From Sepiola atlantica (Eukaryota > Mollusca > Cephalopoda > Sepiida > Sepiolidae): 64,000 nt of DNA. Within the stretch, counting starts at the first letter, position 1. Each line of letters begins with the position of its first letter. The stretch covers positions 76,989,445 through 77,053,444 of the forward strand of contig OY744523.1 of assembly GCA_963556195.1 (NCBI GenBank). Direction: 5' to 3'. A model generated the notes under the pieces. The model ran no database searches and had not been told where the DNA came from. It saw only the letters and a program-made list of their open reading frames with translations. Below are positions 1-13,589 of this stretch, piece after piece. A program made the translations under genes and the position numbers.

Positions 1-289
1 TTGAAATCAATCTGAGTAAATAAAGCCGAACCATTGATTTTAAACATGAAACACCCTCCTGGATCGACTGAAAAATGTCTTATAAATGCACGCGTAATGT
101 CCTCTCAATGTATATCCTTTATTTTACATATTAAACAAATCGTTTTTTTATGCTACTGCTACACTGCTTATCAAGGCTCAAATCCCCCTTCCCCCGAGGA
201 TATGGGTTAATGAAATTGTCAGTTGGACGATGAATAACATCCTGAAAGGATTGGATAAGATGTATTAAATGGAGGAGAATCTCAAGATG

Positions 290-1158
290 ACTGCTTAACA
301 AAAATTTCTTAACATTAGACTTTGAAACGACAATGTTGTAGTTAGCTGGAAAGCAGTGTTATGGTGTTCCACAAATGGAAAGTTCTTGGAAATAAACTTT
401 GTTTATTGAAGTTCTATTTAGTTTTATATACACTTAGGAAGAAAAGGATATTCTTTGCAGTAGTTGTAGCTAGACGGGATTAACTGTGAACATTTTATAA
501 GGTAACCAGAGATTGGAGCTCAGTCGATCACCTTCTCTTAAAATAACGATAGCATAGCGAAGGACTAGCAATGTCTCTTCTGTTGGAAATGTTGTACTTT
601 ATCAAGGCAGGAAAGAGTGGACTGAGTGGCACCTGCTCAGATATAGCAACAGGACTCCATCTTAGGAAGTATCTGATTCTTATAAAGGTAAATGATTTGC
701 GTTAGAAGTGAGATATTTTCTGGAGCGGTAGAATGATCCTATCATTTACCAGCAACATTAGCAACAGATTTGATGTAAGTCTTCCACTTCGGGTCTGGAG
801 GAAAAGTAACTCCTATGAGTTTATCAAAGCAGGGGGTTTCTTCAAGGAGGGAGTTATTCAATTCCACTGGGGTAAAGTGAGGATCCGGACGTTGATGGTG
901 AAAGGAAATAAACTTTGTTTTAGAGGGCTAACAAGCTATGTTTTTTTTACTATTGTGCTAGCTCGAAAGAGAAAGAATGGGAAAGTACTTCATCATTAAT
1001 GCGCTTCGAAGAGCTGCCATAGATGATTGTCAGTGAATGATCCAAAAATATGCTTTGAAAGATCAAGCTTGGGTTGGAGAGTAGTTAAGTGTACTACGTT
1101 CTTCAGAAGTATATATAGAGAGAGTAGTTAATTGTACTACGTTCTCCCGAGAGCGAGA

Positions 1159-1207
<49 letters not shown>

Positions 1208-1385
1208 ATATCTTTGTCGTCGGTGATCTTCAAAGTTCTGCCATAGATAATTGTTTCGTCTGCATAGATATCGACGAATGATCTCAGTATACGACTTAGG
1301 AGATTATTCATGAAGATCAAAACGAGGGTTCGGCCCAGAATGGATTCTTGAGACACACCGGCGTTGATATTATGAGCTTCAAACT
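290..1385 (-). pseudogene. Decayed LINE reverse transcriptase, palm to C-terminal domain (copy a)
   Basis: Read on the minus strand, about 1385 down to 1200 encodes the RT palm: an INAGVSQESILG-like stretch, then YADETIIYG, where a functional element has YADD. A GA microsatellite (about 1164-1201) interrupts it. Reading resumes near 915 with FHHQRPDPHFTPVELN and KWKTYIKSVANVAGK, which is the RT thumb, then two stops. Between about 660 and 290 the frame-shifted remains TQSTLSCLDKVQ, RLATTTAKN and LFPRTFHLWN match the C-terminal domain of CR1/Jockey-like LINEs. The endonuclease and the RT fingers are missing, so this is a 5'-truncated copy, as usual for target-primed elements. The downstream half of the second copy (37,310-38,210) is clearly the same family. 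LINE assignment is firm; the clade name is inference from remembered family patterns. Confidence 0.8.
1164..1201. repeat. (GA)n microsatellite inside LINE copy a
   Basis: About 18 GA units. It creates the serine-leucine repeat in the minus-strand reading and is an expansion within the dead LINE. Confidence 0.9.
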
Positions 1386-2552
1386 TCTTTTTAGTTATAT
1401 TTTAACTGAATGAGAAAATATCCGCATGGAATGCTGCTATAGGAAGCAACAATAGAAGTGTGTCATAACTCAATCAGCACTGGCTGCTTTAAGCATTCTC
1501 GCATTAAATGCATAACGTAAGACGAGCAAGTAATTTCGTTGACCTGAGAAAAGTTAAGCAATAAAAACTCGACGATCCCAACCTGACGGCTTCGTAGTTT
1601 ATGCCATTAATTTAAACTTAATGATAAAATAATGTTATACATGTATTTAATGTTGATAGAATACTTTTAGGGGAGGTGCGTATTTCATATTGGATTTCGT
1701 TCAGACCAAGATGGCAGCTATTCGAGTTATTTTATTACAAATGGAATTGTTCTCTGTTCCAACGTGTTGGAATAAGAAAATTTTAGAATTCTGAAAGAGC
1801 GATGGAAAGAATTAATGTCGGTTAATAGATATTTAAATGGATTCACCTATGAATAATCGACGATGCAGACAAAGTGAATACAAATCTATTTTTCCTCGCA
1901 AAAAAGAGAAAATACACGGGGACGGACTTCAATGGAGAATAAAGAAAAATGAAAATATTCATTTATGGAATCTATTAATGGCCGAAGGGCAAGAGAAATG
2001 TCGCTATTTTGAAATGCACAGAATCCTGTCGGAGACCATCTATTATTCAGAAGAAAATTAACTTAATATTTCCTTGGACCAACAAAGAGAAACAAGGAGG
2101 TTTTTATTTTAAAATGCATTAAAGCTTTGTTGTTTCTCTTTCATAATAAATGCATTTAGATTATAATTTCAAGTGTTTCATTGAAGAGTAAAGCCAACAA
2201 GTACAGGGAAATTAAACAATGACGTGTCTACTTTTCATATGAGGTTCTAACGGAACGAAAGATCAACACCACCAACCATACTGAATAAGGTATTGTATAC
2301 GGCAATCATCTGTATACTTCACTTTAAAAGTATTTTTCGGCAAATGAATAAACAACAACTGCACAGCACTTTTACGGATCTTAAAACCAAAGGCAGATAT
2401 GAAACTAACATGCGGATGTTTTTCATCTGGTTTTAAAGATGTTGATAAAAAATATAAAATATAGAATATGTGCGGTGTCTTTCTGTATAGATTCTGCCAG
2501 AGGAAGCAATTAAAAGCAAAGCACTATACCAATGTCTAAAATAACGTAGGGT
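1386..2552. other. Unassigned AT-rich sequence
   Basis: Non-repetitive AT-rich DNA. One short open frame (1837-2061, +) is rich in charged residues but has no recognisable motif, splice context or repeat kin here. I see no supported gene. Confidence 0.5.
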
Positions 2553-2640
2553 TTGCCTTCTCTCTGGGGAGGGGTTAGTTTATTGCTAACCGCCTGAGGC
2601 ACCCTACCGAGAAATGCCATTCCTTGTAAGTCAAGGTGCG
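2553..2640. repeat. Fragment of GC-richer dispersed repeat family
   Basis: The stretch TTTGCCTTCTCTCTGGGGAG followed by AGTTTATTGCTAACCGCCTGAGGC and a CCTACCG...AATGCC block is the same as part of the units at 19,404-20,134 (same orientation) and the reverse complement of part of 53,486-54,250. It is a truncated single copy. The family is unclassified. Confidence 0.7.
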
Positions 2641-3515
2641 CTTATGCTAGTGCAGTGGCTTCTCAAAACCACACTTGAACGTGTGTCTAGCCTCCAGGCA
2701 AAAGGGTAAATACTATGTCAAACAAAGCTTCTCCCAGATAAATTGTAGTATTAAACATTCATTCATTGGGTTCATAATAATATCGTATTCCAATAATGTC
2801 TTATGTATTTCATTAGCAATATCACGTTGACGTTTACAGGGTTTTTTTTATATCGATCAGTATAATTTACTGTTAATAATAATAATATTCCTTTCAAAAT
2901 AATAAAAGTATGTCAAGGTAAAAACTATTAAGAAAAAACTACTTTTACTTCCCTAAATAATGTTGTCACTAGTATCTAAATATTGTTTAAATAAATAAAA
3001 ACAAACATGTCTCTTTTTTCTTTAATTATTTAAGATTGTAATTCTTTTTTAAATAATAAATAGTCTTTGTCGTCTCACAAAAAATAATTGTCTACTAAAT
3101 ATCATTCAAATCAATTAAACATGCCACTTCGTCATTTTTTACCCTAGCGACGTCAGATTAATCACCAATCACTATCTTTGTTGATCACAGTGGTTTTAAG
3201 TGTCTCTGATAACGTACGTACGAACAGGAAATGTCTTAGCGTATTTTTATATAGATCAGGTTAAAGTCTGTTACTACCATTAAACTTGGATGTTATGTAT
3301 TTAGGTCATATAGATTACAAGCAAAAGGTGCATAACATGGAAACTATGATTCCAGCATTCGGACCAAAAGTAAAATGACATCTGAACTACGCTAGCGGCC
3401 ATCCGTTATACAAGTTCAGTAAAATTAATAACGTAATACTGTTGCATATCCCATCAATAAGGTAGTTATGTGTATTGTCCGCCTTTCGTGGACCAGGAGT
3501 AAATATATTAAATGG
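2641..3515. other. Unassigned AT-rich sequence
   Basis: AT-rich single-copy-looking DNA with no supported open frame, RNA gene or tandem repeat. Confidence 0.45.
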
Positions 3516-3721
3516 ATATCCACTAGTATAAGCTAAATAAAATATATTTGAAGCTAACATTGTTGACGTCTGCTTCTTCATGAGTATAGCAGTCTACAAA
3601 AGAAAAAGAACACCCTTTCTTGAGTTTTCCTTTTCTTTGGTAGGCTGCTATATTCATGAAGAAGCAGACGTCAACAATGTTAGTTTAAAATATATTTTAT
3701 TTAGCTCATACTAGTGGATAT
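3516..3721. repeat. Large inverted repeat (hairpin), about 95-bp arms
   Basis: The arm from 3516 (ATATCCACTAGTAT...) to about 3610 is complementary to about 3627-3721 (...CTAGTGGATAT), with a loop of about 16-20 bp. Identity is high across the AACATTGTTGACGTCTGC segment and slightly lower near the loop. It has no coding content. It could be a foldback MITE-like element or a hairpin left by inverted duplication. The short open frame at 3387-3581 (-) lies partly in the left arm and is not a gene. Confidence 0.75.
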
Positions 3722-3858
3722 AAATTTTCTTAACTACTAGTTACTTTTGAACAATTTTCGTAGATGGACACAAGTGTTCTAAGTGCTACTACTTCGTCGG
3801 GTCAAGGATGCTGATCTAGCTTCACAAAACAAACTATGATCTATTGCTTTAATCTAAA

Positions 3859-4304
3859 AGCACCCCTATTTCACATGTATACTTTTAATACAAACAAAAT
3901 TAAATGAAGCACCCCTATTTCACATGTATACTTTTAATACAAAAAAAATTAAATGAAGCACCCCTATTTCACATGTATACTTTTAATACAAACAAAATTA
4001 AATGAAGCACCCCTATTTCACATGTATACTTTTAATACAAAAAAAATTAAATGAAGCACCCCTATTTCACATGTATACTTTTAATACAAAAAAAATTAAA
4101 TGAAGCACCCCTATTTCACATGTATACTTTTAATACAAAAAAAATTAAATGAAGCACCCCTATTTCACATGTATACTTTTAATACAAAAAAAATTAAATG
4201 AAGCACCCCTATTTCACATGTATACTTTTAATACAAAAAAAAATTAAATGAAGCACCCCTATTTCACATGTATACTTTTAATACAAAAAAAATTAAATGA
4301 AGCG
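3859..4304. repeat. 49-bp tandem array, 9 copies, nearly identical
   Basis: The unit CACCCCTATTTCACATGTAT followed by ACTTTTAATACAA and A-rich spacer starts at 3861, 3910, 3959, 4008, 4057, 4106, 4155, 4204 and 4254. Spacing is exactly 49 bp except the last, which is 50 through one extra A. The only substitution I see is C/A in the A-run (copies 1 and 3). Such uniformity points to recent expansion or gene conversion. The open frame that begins inside the array (4248-4538) is an artefact. Confidence 0.95.
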
Positions 4305-5385
4305 GCATTCACCCTAGGCGGATTGAGCCGACTCCCGCGGAAGAAGAAACTTTCTGGGAATATTAAATTTACAAGCCGTCTCCAGTCGAATGTATATCCC
4401 GATCAAAAAGGAATGACGACGTTAGGTTTTGCTGTTCTTGCAGGGAGGTATCGACGTCCTCAATTATATAGCCCCTGGTATTTCCAAATTGTCACTCATC
4501 TGGTACTGGCCAGTCAAAACGTCGCTGAATTTCGGTAATCTAACAGGAATTGGTGTGTTAACGTGCTCATATCGTATACATATATTTTAATACAAAATGA
4601 TACCAATGGCATACAACGTAAATCATACCTAAACATCTGTTTCACCTGGCAAATCGTATACACACTTAACTTTTAAAATATATTACTACCAATTAATATT
4701 CAGTAATATTAACGTTGACAGAAGATAAAACGTTATACACTGACTATCAGTGTATTATCAGGAGGTGATCGTTGTCTTTTTCATATTCAAGCAGACCGCG
4801 CAGATATTACGCTGCTCCAAGTCAGAAAAGGTCAATGCCAGACACTTTAATCATAGATAGAGGACGCATATCTTTTGTTATTTGGCAGAATGCACATATA
4901 CTCTGATCTTACGCAGACCATATAGACACTGGGTAGATTGTAGATATAATTGCAGTAGAAGGCGATTTTAATACGAAGAAAGGTACACAGATAATGACCG
5001 GTAAACTTCACGCTTTTCCTTACTGAACTCATCTTAAAAGGTCGACCCTGTGGAATCGTGGCCTGCTTTTAACATAGACCGGGAATAAGAACGAATCAGA
5101 CCTTTAAAATGGTTGAACTTCATTCCGGACGAACATGATGAAAATGCAATGTTCATCTTCTCTCTTCGCTCTTTTGTGTAGAGAAGAATAGCCGAGCTTA
5201 GCGCTACATTAATATCAACCATATTGTTTTGTCCTTGCTGTGTATACAATCGGATTAATCTTACTTAATGTTTATGCCGAGCTGTACAAGTTGCAAAATA
5301 CGGATAAAAGTCAAGATCAGGTTTCTGAGAAAAGAGATTGCGTACATAGAAAATACATTACAATTTACCAAGTCTTCGCATATAA
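4305..5385. other. Unassigned sequence
   Basis: Mixed-composition DNA without recognisable coding potential. Short open frames on both strands have no domain-like features. Confidence 0.4.
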
Positions 5386-6640
<1,255 letters not shown>

Positions 6641-6641
6641 T

Positions 6642-7050
6642 TAATCATTATGTTACTTTATTATTTCTTTATCATTATTTTACTTTATTATTACTTTATT
6701 ATTTTGTTACTTTATTATTTCTTTATTATTTTGATACTTTATTATTTCTTTATCATTATGTTACTTTATTATTTCTTAATCATTATGTTACTTTATTATT
6801 TCTTTATCATTATTTTACTTTATTATTTCTTTATTATTTTGTTACTTTATTATTTCTTTATCATTATGTTACTTTATTATTTCTTTATCATTATGTTACT
6901 TTATTATTTCTTTATTATTTTGTTACTTTATTATTTCTTTATTATTTTGATACTTTGTTATTTCTTTATCATGATGTTACTTTATTATTTATTTATCATT
7001 ATGTTACTTTATTATTTCTTAATTATTTTTAATTTATTATTTCTTTATTC
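6642..7050. repeat. 27-bp T-rich tandem array, about 15 copies
   Basis: Units such as ATGTTACTTTATTATTTCTT plus TATCATT repeat every 27 bp. Because 27 is a multiple of three the array reads through as a repeated Leu-Leu-Tyr-Tyr-Phe-Phe-Ile-Ile peptide (6650-7084, +). Low complexity and absence of other gene signals argue it is non-coding. Confidence 0.93.
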
Positions 7051-7493
7051 AAATAAACGGCAAATTCACCGGACAACGTCCTAGTTCTAAAAAAACTGGC
7101 TTTACCGGCAGACCAAAAAGAAAAATCACGTAAAAAACAACTGATTCTATACCAAAGAAGTAAGGCCAGTCATTCTTTTTATTGTTATTCCGGCACTATG
7201 TTAATTACAAACAAGAAGGGAATACATGATATTTATTTTCTCTCAAAAAGAGAAATGTCCTGCCACCGAAAGAAGAAAATTGAAAAAACAAAGAAAAAAC
7301 TGTTGACTTAAGTTCTCACCGCAAATTCTACGGTTATGTGAAAAGCATATTTAAAAAAGTGATGTTTTATTGGTCGAAAAATAGAAAGGTTTTATACTCT
7401 TTTTCTATTTTTATAAGGAAAATTACGTTTAGCAGAGTAATTTGAAACAAAGAAACTCTAAAAAGCCGTACTCCATAAAGACGCATTTTAAAC

Positions 7494-8283
7494 ATGGAAG
7501 ATTTTAACGAAAACGCAGGTCTTTTTCGCAGAATGCCGTTTGGAGTGCAATTGACATTAGTTTAAACAGAACTACAAAAAAGTAAAGATATTCGTATTAG
7601 AAAAGCTCAACAATTTATATAGCACAGACTTAATGCAGCGTATCAACCTATAGGGGTTACTAACCAACATTTTTGTCCCGAAAATAAAAAATCTGACGAC
7701 TGAGTCAGAAAAACGAAAAAAAGATTTTGTTTAAACCATTGAAAGACTGTATGAAATGGATGCAAAATAAATTGCCGGCAGAAATTAAAGCACATAAGGA
7801 CATAAAATTCACGCTGCAAATAGATAACACTAAATTGAAAGAAATGAAGTCAAATTCTTTGGGTAACCAGTTGAAGGTTAAAGATAGTTAACTCATTGTT
7901 CCAGAGCTGGAATCGCTACAGTTGCAACTCAAAGATGTTTAAGAAAGGCTAAAGACTATGAAAGATAAGGTGACAGAAGTTGAATGTCGAAGCAAAGAAG
8001 ACATTTTTCAAAGTTTAAAGCCGTGCTCTAGAATAAGAAGCTTAGAATTAAAAAGCTGGGTGATATCAAATCTGAATTTGATAGAGACCCTCAGTTTTCT
8101 CATAAGAGACATCTAAATAAAATTAGGGAACGACTATCGGAAGATACCGACAGTACTCACCAGAAAGAAGTTATTGTTACCAGATACGACACTTTTGACA
8201 TACAGCTACGACAAGCAGCCTGAGAATAGCGTCAATCAAAAAAGGAAACGATACTGACTACTGAGGAAGTAATAAGACTTGGT
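7494..8283 (+). pseudogene. Decayed charged/coiled-coil-like coding sequence, origin unknown
   Basis: Segments of open frame in shifting phases carry protein-like composition, rich in Lys, Glu, Gln and Leu. From 7494 one reads MEDFNENAGLFRRMPFGVQL; from 7751 MKWMQNKLPAEIKAHKDIKF and a Lys/Glu-rich stretch to 7889; then ELESLQLQLKDV and RLKTMKDKVTEVE; then GDIKSEFDRDPQFSHKRHLN, KIRERLSEDTDST and TRYDTFDIQLRQAA to about 8283. Several in-frame stops and at least two frame changes break it. There is no intron-like AT spacer between the segments, which fits a processed pseudogene or a worn transposon ORF. I do not recognise the family. Coiled-coil character is inferred from the heptad-like Leu/Lys/Glu pattern. 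Confidence 0.5.
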
Positions 8284-8344
8284 AGGTCGTGTTATAGTAC
8301 CGTAACTATATGGACTCACCACAATAATGGGAGCGCCTGCTTCT

Positions 8345-8482
8345 CAGAGGTGGAACCACACCAGTCTACAATGGCTTGACCCTCTCCCACCTTCTGGCTT
8401 TGTTCCACATATTCCTGCGGTGGGAAGTAATTAAATACCTGGAACCACACAAGTCTATACTGGCAGTCAAGACTGACGTAAA
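8345..8482. repeat. Fragment of GC-richer dispersed repeat family
   Basis: The block running from a TGGAACCACACCAGTC motif through CCCACCTTCTGGCTTTGT to CTGGCAGTCAAGACTGACGT is the reverse complement of the 5' part of both units at 53,486-54,250. A duplicated TGGAACCACAC motif at its two ends suggests the junction of two tandem units. Confidence 0.7.
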
Positions 8483-8649
8483 ACCACTTGTGTTCTATGT
8501 TGTATTTTACTTTTTTCAATATACTAGTTTTTCTCTAAACTCCGAGTTCGTGTTTTCCTTCCAGACCCTCTATAGCTCCACAACAATACCTAAAGGCAAT
8601 GCATATTGTAAACGTTTATTTGAACACAAATCACTGGTTTACTCATAAA

Positions 8650-9470
8650 TAGAGGTATATTATGGGCTCATACCTATTAATACGTAAATGACCACGTTAT
8701 ATTCGATATAATGTTAACTCGAGAGAGACAATTACATAGTCTGAAATGAGATCATTGAAACTAATAATTATATTTAAAAGGGAACTTATTTATGAAGGAA
8801 TAACTTTAAATTAGTCAGCGTTTATTGATTCAAATCATCGATCATCAGATTGTCTAACAAACATGTTTTGATTTTTCTTTTCCACAACAAACTAGTCGCA
8901 TGTAAAACGTTTCCATAAATATCACAAATGCATGTAAGTACTGTTTCCAAACAGAAACAGTAGTACACCCTTCAAAATCTTCGTCAGAGTATGCTCCTGG
9001 TTCCCAGCATGGTTTCTGGACCAAAGCATTATTACAGCTTAGCCAAAATGCCCAGAGCCGTACCTCAGATACCAAAAGGTTTTATTAGGTAATAACATAA
9101 AGGTGATACAAAATGTGATTCAGTAGCGTGTTGACATATTTGCCCTTCCATTTACAAATGATTTCTTTAGGGAATCCTAGTTTCATTGATCATATTTTCT
9201 TACTTGTGCTTGTAGTCTTTATTTACTTCGATTTTCCTGTTTTGTCTTTTGTAAATAATGTTTGTTGTGGCTTCGATTGAGTATCTTTTCTTTAGATTTT
9301 TAGTGTAATATTTCTGGGTTTTATTTTTGTTGTATACTAGTATTCTGTTTTTTTATATGTATGTATATTGCTATGCACGTGTGTTTGTCGATTGTACATA
9401 ATATATTCTCTTGCATTCTAGATTAAACTTTAGATTTTATTTATTTAAAGATATATATTTAAAGGTATTC
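8650..9470. other. Unassigned AT-rich sequence
   Basis: No repeat family, RNA gene or convincing coding frame seen. The open frame at 8854-9075 (-) lacks recognisable features. Confidence 0.4.
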
Positions 9471-9474
9471 TTCC

Positions 9475-9518
9475 GTCAGACCATTTAAACAACATGTGTG
9501 TTGTTCAAATGGTCTGAC
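9475..9518. repeat. Short perfect-type stem-loop, 20-bp arms
   Basis: GTCAGACCATTTAAACAACA is followed by a 4-nt TGTG loop and the complementary arm ending GGTCTGAC, with one mismatch. It is a 44-nt palindrome in otherwise plain AT-rich DNA. Function unknown. Confidence 0.85.
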
Positions 9519-9949
9519 TTTGTTAGACAAGTTCGCGCTACTTTTATTAGTAGAAACTTTTTATTATTGTCTTTTTGAAATAAATGCTTGTTATTTTTAT
9601 TTTTATTCTCTGTTGAAGCTCGTCCAAATTTTGTTGGGTATGGTTTTGACACGATGATGTGTGTTACTGGTGGCACAACTTATTAACTTAGTAATTTTTT
9701 GACCAGAAAAGTTAGTTTCTAATATTAAAGTACTGGTTTGAATTACAATTGAAATGATAACGACTGACTAGACGTGCCGGATATTTAAAACAACTATGTT
9801 TTGATTTTAAAAAGCAGGTAGATAAAATGCGAAAAATTATTGCACTGAATAATTTTGAAATTGCTTAAATGATACATATTATAAAATGAACAAATGGATG
9901 GTGACAAATGTTGATCGTCACACATCAAATACTCAGTCCACCAGGTGTG

Positions 9950-10270
9950 CAAAGACTTTTAATAGACTGTCCTTATATTGTGGATTGCGGGAAGCCCCTC
10001 CCACATGTTTCCAACGAAGACTTTCATTAGATGACCAATCGTAAATTAGTAGGAATATACTAAACTGTATGTGGTTAGTTGGCCAATAAGGAACGGTTGT
10101 ATTGAGTGAAAATATACTATAAAATAACCGTTTAGGGTTACAAGCAGTGACTAATCGAAGACAAGAAAATAAAATAATTTAGAAGAAATTTTCTTTCGAA
10201 TCAACCTCTTGTCAGAAACAAAACACAGAAAACTCTAATTAGCTCAAACCAGAAATAGCACGAGTCAGAT
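9950..10270 (+). promoter_or_regulatory. Possible promoter or LTR-like block (CCAAT plus TATA)
   Basis: GACCAATCG and GGCCAATAAGG motifs precede a TATAAAATA element at about 10,119-10,127, then AAATAAAATAA polyadenylation-like text by 10,175. CCAAT, TATA and AATAAA within about 150 bp is typical of a U3-R LTR segment or of a core promoter, but no downstream gene or second LTR is visible. Weak call. Confidence 0.2.
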
Positions 10271-10274
10271 TCTA

Positions 10275-11275
10275 CGACTTCTCTTTTCATCCCAATTTAA
10301 CAATTTTTCTATATATTATTGTTACACAATTTTTTTCTAATAAATACTTGTTATTCTTATCGGCGCAATTTTTTCTTGTTTTATGGTTGCCGATTGAACA
10401 GACCAATTACCTAAGTATCCGACTAAGTAGAGTCAACTCCAAAGTTCTGTCGATCTTTTAAACAGAACGTGGATACAGTTCAATTGACAGACCAATCAGT
10501 CAAAATGCAGTATAGAACTATATATTAAAACTATATTAGTAGCAACTCTCGATAATGAACTTTCCACCTATTCCTACGAACACTATCTCTAAGAATCCAT
10601 GTATTTCTCCAACCTTTTATTCATTCCGTGTAACCTGTCACCTAAAATGTTTGTATAACTCCAGCTTTCGTTCATGCGCATTGCATATATTTTCACAAAA
10701 ACAAAACTGTTCATTTTATCACATAAACAAATGTTGTACTAAGAAGTCAGATTATAATAAGACTAACTTAATATATTTAATATGCTTTTGTATCATCATT
10801 CGTTGAAGCTAGTACTTGATTTTATAAATAAACGAAAAGATATTTCATGAATTTTGTTTTCAATCGAATAAATATTCTTATTCTTACGTTATTTCTGATA
10901 TGTGTCTCGTTTCTAAAACACCTGCTGACCTTTTTCCTCGAGAGATTATAGTGCGAGCATTGTTCTTTGAGGCCATTCTGATAAGCAGCCACAAGATGTG
11001 CACTTTAATTCTTTCGACTTTCTTCATCTTGACATGATCTATTTTTCTTTCTCATTGTTAGGTTTTATTGTTTCCATATTTCTTCGTTCTTTTTATAGTT
11101 GTTCCCATTTCTTTTCTTGCTTCCAAAATCTCTCCACTATCCATCTTTCTCCTCACTGTTCTTGTTTCATTAAACCTTTTTATTTATTATTCACTTTCAT
11201 CCACAACTCTTTGAAGTCACCATCGTTAATATTTCTTCGATCTTTACCCATATAGAAGACCAACAGTGACCCGTT
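10275..11275. other. Unassigned AT/pyrimidine-rich sequence
   Basis: The last 250 bp are strongly pyrimidine-rich (TTC/TTT), which produces the Phe/Ser-rich open frame at 10,998-11,255 (+). No gene supported. Confidence 0.4.
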
Positions 11276-12773
11276 CAAACAATATTTATTATGTATATTA
11301 TTAAATATAGATTATGCTTATTATTAAATAATTATTATGTATATTATCAAATATTGATTATGTTTATTATTAAATATTAATTATGTATATTATTAAATAA
11401 TTATTATGTATAGTATTAAATATTTATCATGTATATCGTTAAATATGCATTATGTATGTTATTAAATAATTATTATTTATAGTATTAAATATTGCTTATG
11501 TATATCATTAAATATGCAGTATGTATATTATTAAATAATTATTATGTATAGTATTCAATATATATTATGTATATCATTAAATGTGTATTATGTATATTAT
11601 TAAATATAGATTATGGTTATTATTAAATAATTATTATGTATATTAATAAATACTTATCATGTATATTATTAAATATTTGGTATGTATATTATTAAATATT
11701 TAATATGTATATTATTAAATATTTATCATGTATATTATTACATATTTATCATGTATATCATCAAATATTGATTATGTTTATTATTAAATATTTATTATGT
11801 ATATTATTAAATATTTATTATGTGTATTATTAAATAATTATTATGTATAGTATTACATATTTATTATGTATATCATTAAATATGTATTATGTATATTATA
11901 AAATATAGGCTATGTTTATTATTAAATTATTATTATGTATATTATAAAATATTGATTATGTTTATTATTAAATATTTGTTATGTATATTATTAAATATTT
12001 ATTATGTGTATTATTAAATATTTATTGTGTATATTATTAAATATTTGGTATGTATATTATTAAGTATTTATTATGTATATTAATACATAATTATCATGTA
12101 TATTATTAATATTAATTATCTTTATTATTAAATAATTATTTTGTATAGTATTAAATATTTAATATGTATATTATTAAATATTTATAGTGTATATTATTAA
12201 ATCTTTTTTGTATGTTATTAAATATTTGGTATGTATATTATAAAATCTTTATTGTGTATATTATTAAATATTTGGTATATATATTATTAAATAATTCTCA
12301 TTTATATTACAAAATATTTATTTAGTATATTATTACATATTTATAGTGTATATTATTAAATATTATTTATGTGTATTATTAAATATTTATTATGTATATT
12401 ATAATGTATGTTATTAAATATTTATAATGCATATTATTACATAATTAATGTGTATATTATTAAATAGTTATCATGTATATTATCAAATATTAAGTGCGTA
12501 TATTATTAAATATTTATCATGTATATTATTAACTATTTATTATGTACATTATTAAATATTTAATATGTATTTTATAAAATATTTATTGTGTATTTTGTTT
12601 AATATTTCTTATATATATTATTATAATGTTTATCATTTATATCATTAAATGTTTATTATGTTTATTATTAAATATTTTATGTGTATTTTTAAATATTTAT
12701 TAAGTATATTATCGTATATTTATTATCTATATTATTAAATATTTATTATATATATTATTAAATATGTTTTAAC
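11276..12773. repeat. 23-bp AT minisatellite, about 65 diverged copies
   Basis: Units of the form ATTATTAAATATTTATTATG plus TAT repeat every about 23 bp with frequent substitutions and 1-2 bp indels (variants GTATAGTATTAAAT, TTTGGTATGTAT). The array is about 1.5 kb long. High divergence between copies indicates an old array, unlike the 49-bp array at 3.9 kb. Confidence 0.9.
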
Positions 12774-12830
12774 TTGTGATTGGTTTGAAACAGGGACCAG
12801 CAATAACGGTTGCTGCGTTTTTTTTTTTCA

Positions 12831-12936
12831 TTTGTTTGTTTGTTTGTTTGTTTGTTTGTTTGTTTGTTTGTTTGTTTGTTTGTTTGTTTGTTGGTTGGTT
12901 TGTTTGTTTGTTTATTTGTTTGTTTTTTTGTTTGTT
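12831..12936. repeat. (TTTG)n microsatellite
   Basis: About 26 TTTG units with a few TTGG, TTTA and TTTT variants. Frames on both strands (Cys-Leu-Phe-Val or Lys-Gln-Thr-Asn repeats) are artefacts. Confidence 0.97.
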
Positions 12937-12999
12937 GGACAAGCGACAAATTCTCGGAACTTTTCCAAAAAATAAGTAGTAATTGTCATCAACTCCACA

Positions 13000-13589
13000 G
13001 TAGTATGTCTTCCGCCCAAAATTGACTTAATCGGTCAAGAAATTCACATCGTAGATGAGAGAAAGAAAATCTGAAGTTTATTATCATATTCTTACCATGT
13101 AATTAAAATTATTCTCGATGTCATAATATCAAGTGAATATAGAAAAGGGATTAGATAATGTAACGTAGAAACAAACTGCATCCACGGAGATGAAAAAAAA
13201 GATACGATGTTGATCGACACCAATTTTCATCTAAATAAATAATCTTTGGGATATTCTATCGTAACATTGTCATCTGATCTCTATTTTCTTTTTACAACTG
13301 TCAAGTGACTTTAATAAACCATCAAACGATGACCCGATAGAAGTCATTTGAAACTGGATAAAATATGTCGTGCACCCAAAAAACATTTTAGGTGCAGCTG
13401 AAAAAAAAACTTGAATTTGTTAAAAAACGAATCGGACAAACTTTTATTTTCACTGAGCGTTAAAATTCAAAATAAAATATGGCCATTATAAAAAAAAAAT
13501 GTTAACGGGTGACAGCTTTAATAATGCTTTATATCAAACTTGTCAGTCATGGATGGCCATGTATGGAAACGAGGTTCGAAAAACAATAG
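13000..13589. other. Unassigned sequence between satellites
   Basis: AT-rich DNA with A-runs; nothing recognisable. Confidence 0.4.

Noticed and set aside
4248..4538. 96-codon open frame
   Set aside because: Begins in the 49-bp array; the remainder shows no domain or codon bias evidence.
6650..7084. 144-codon hydrophobic open frame, membrane-like
   Set aside because: It is the direct reading of a 27-bp T-rich tandem array; period divisible by three keeps it open by chance.
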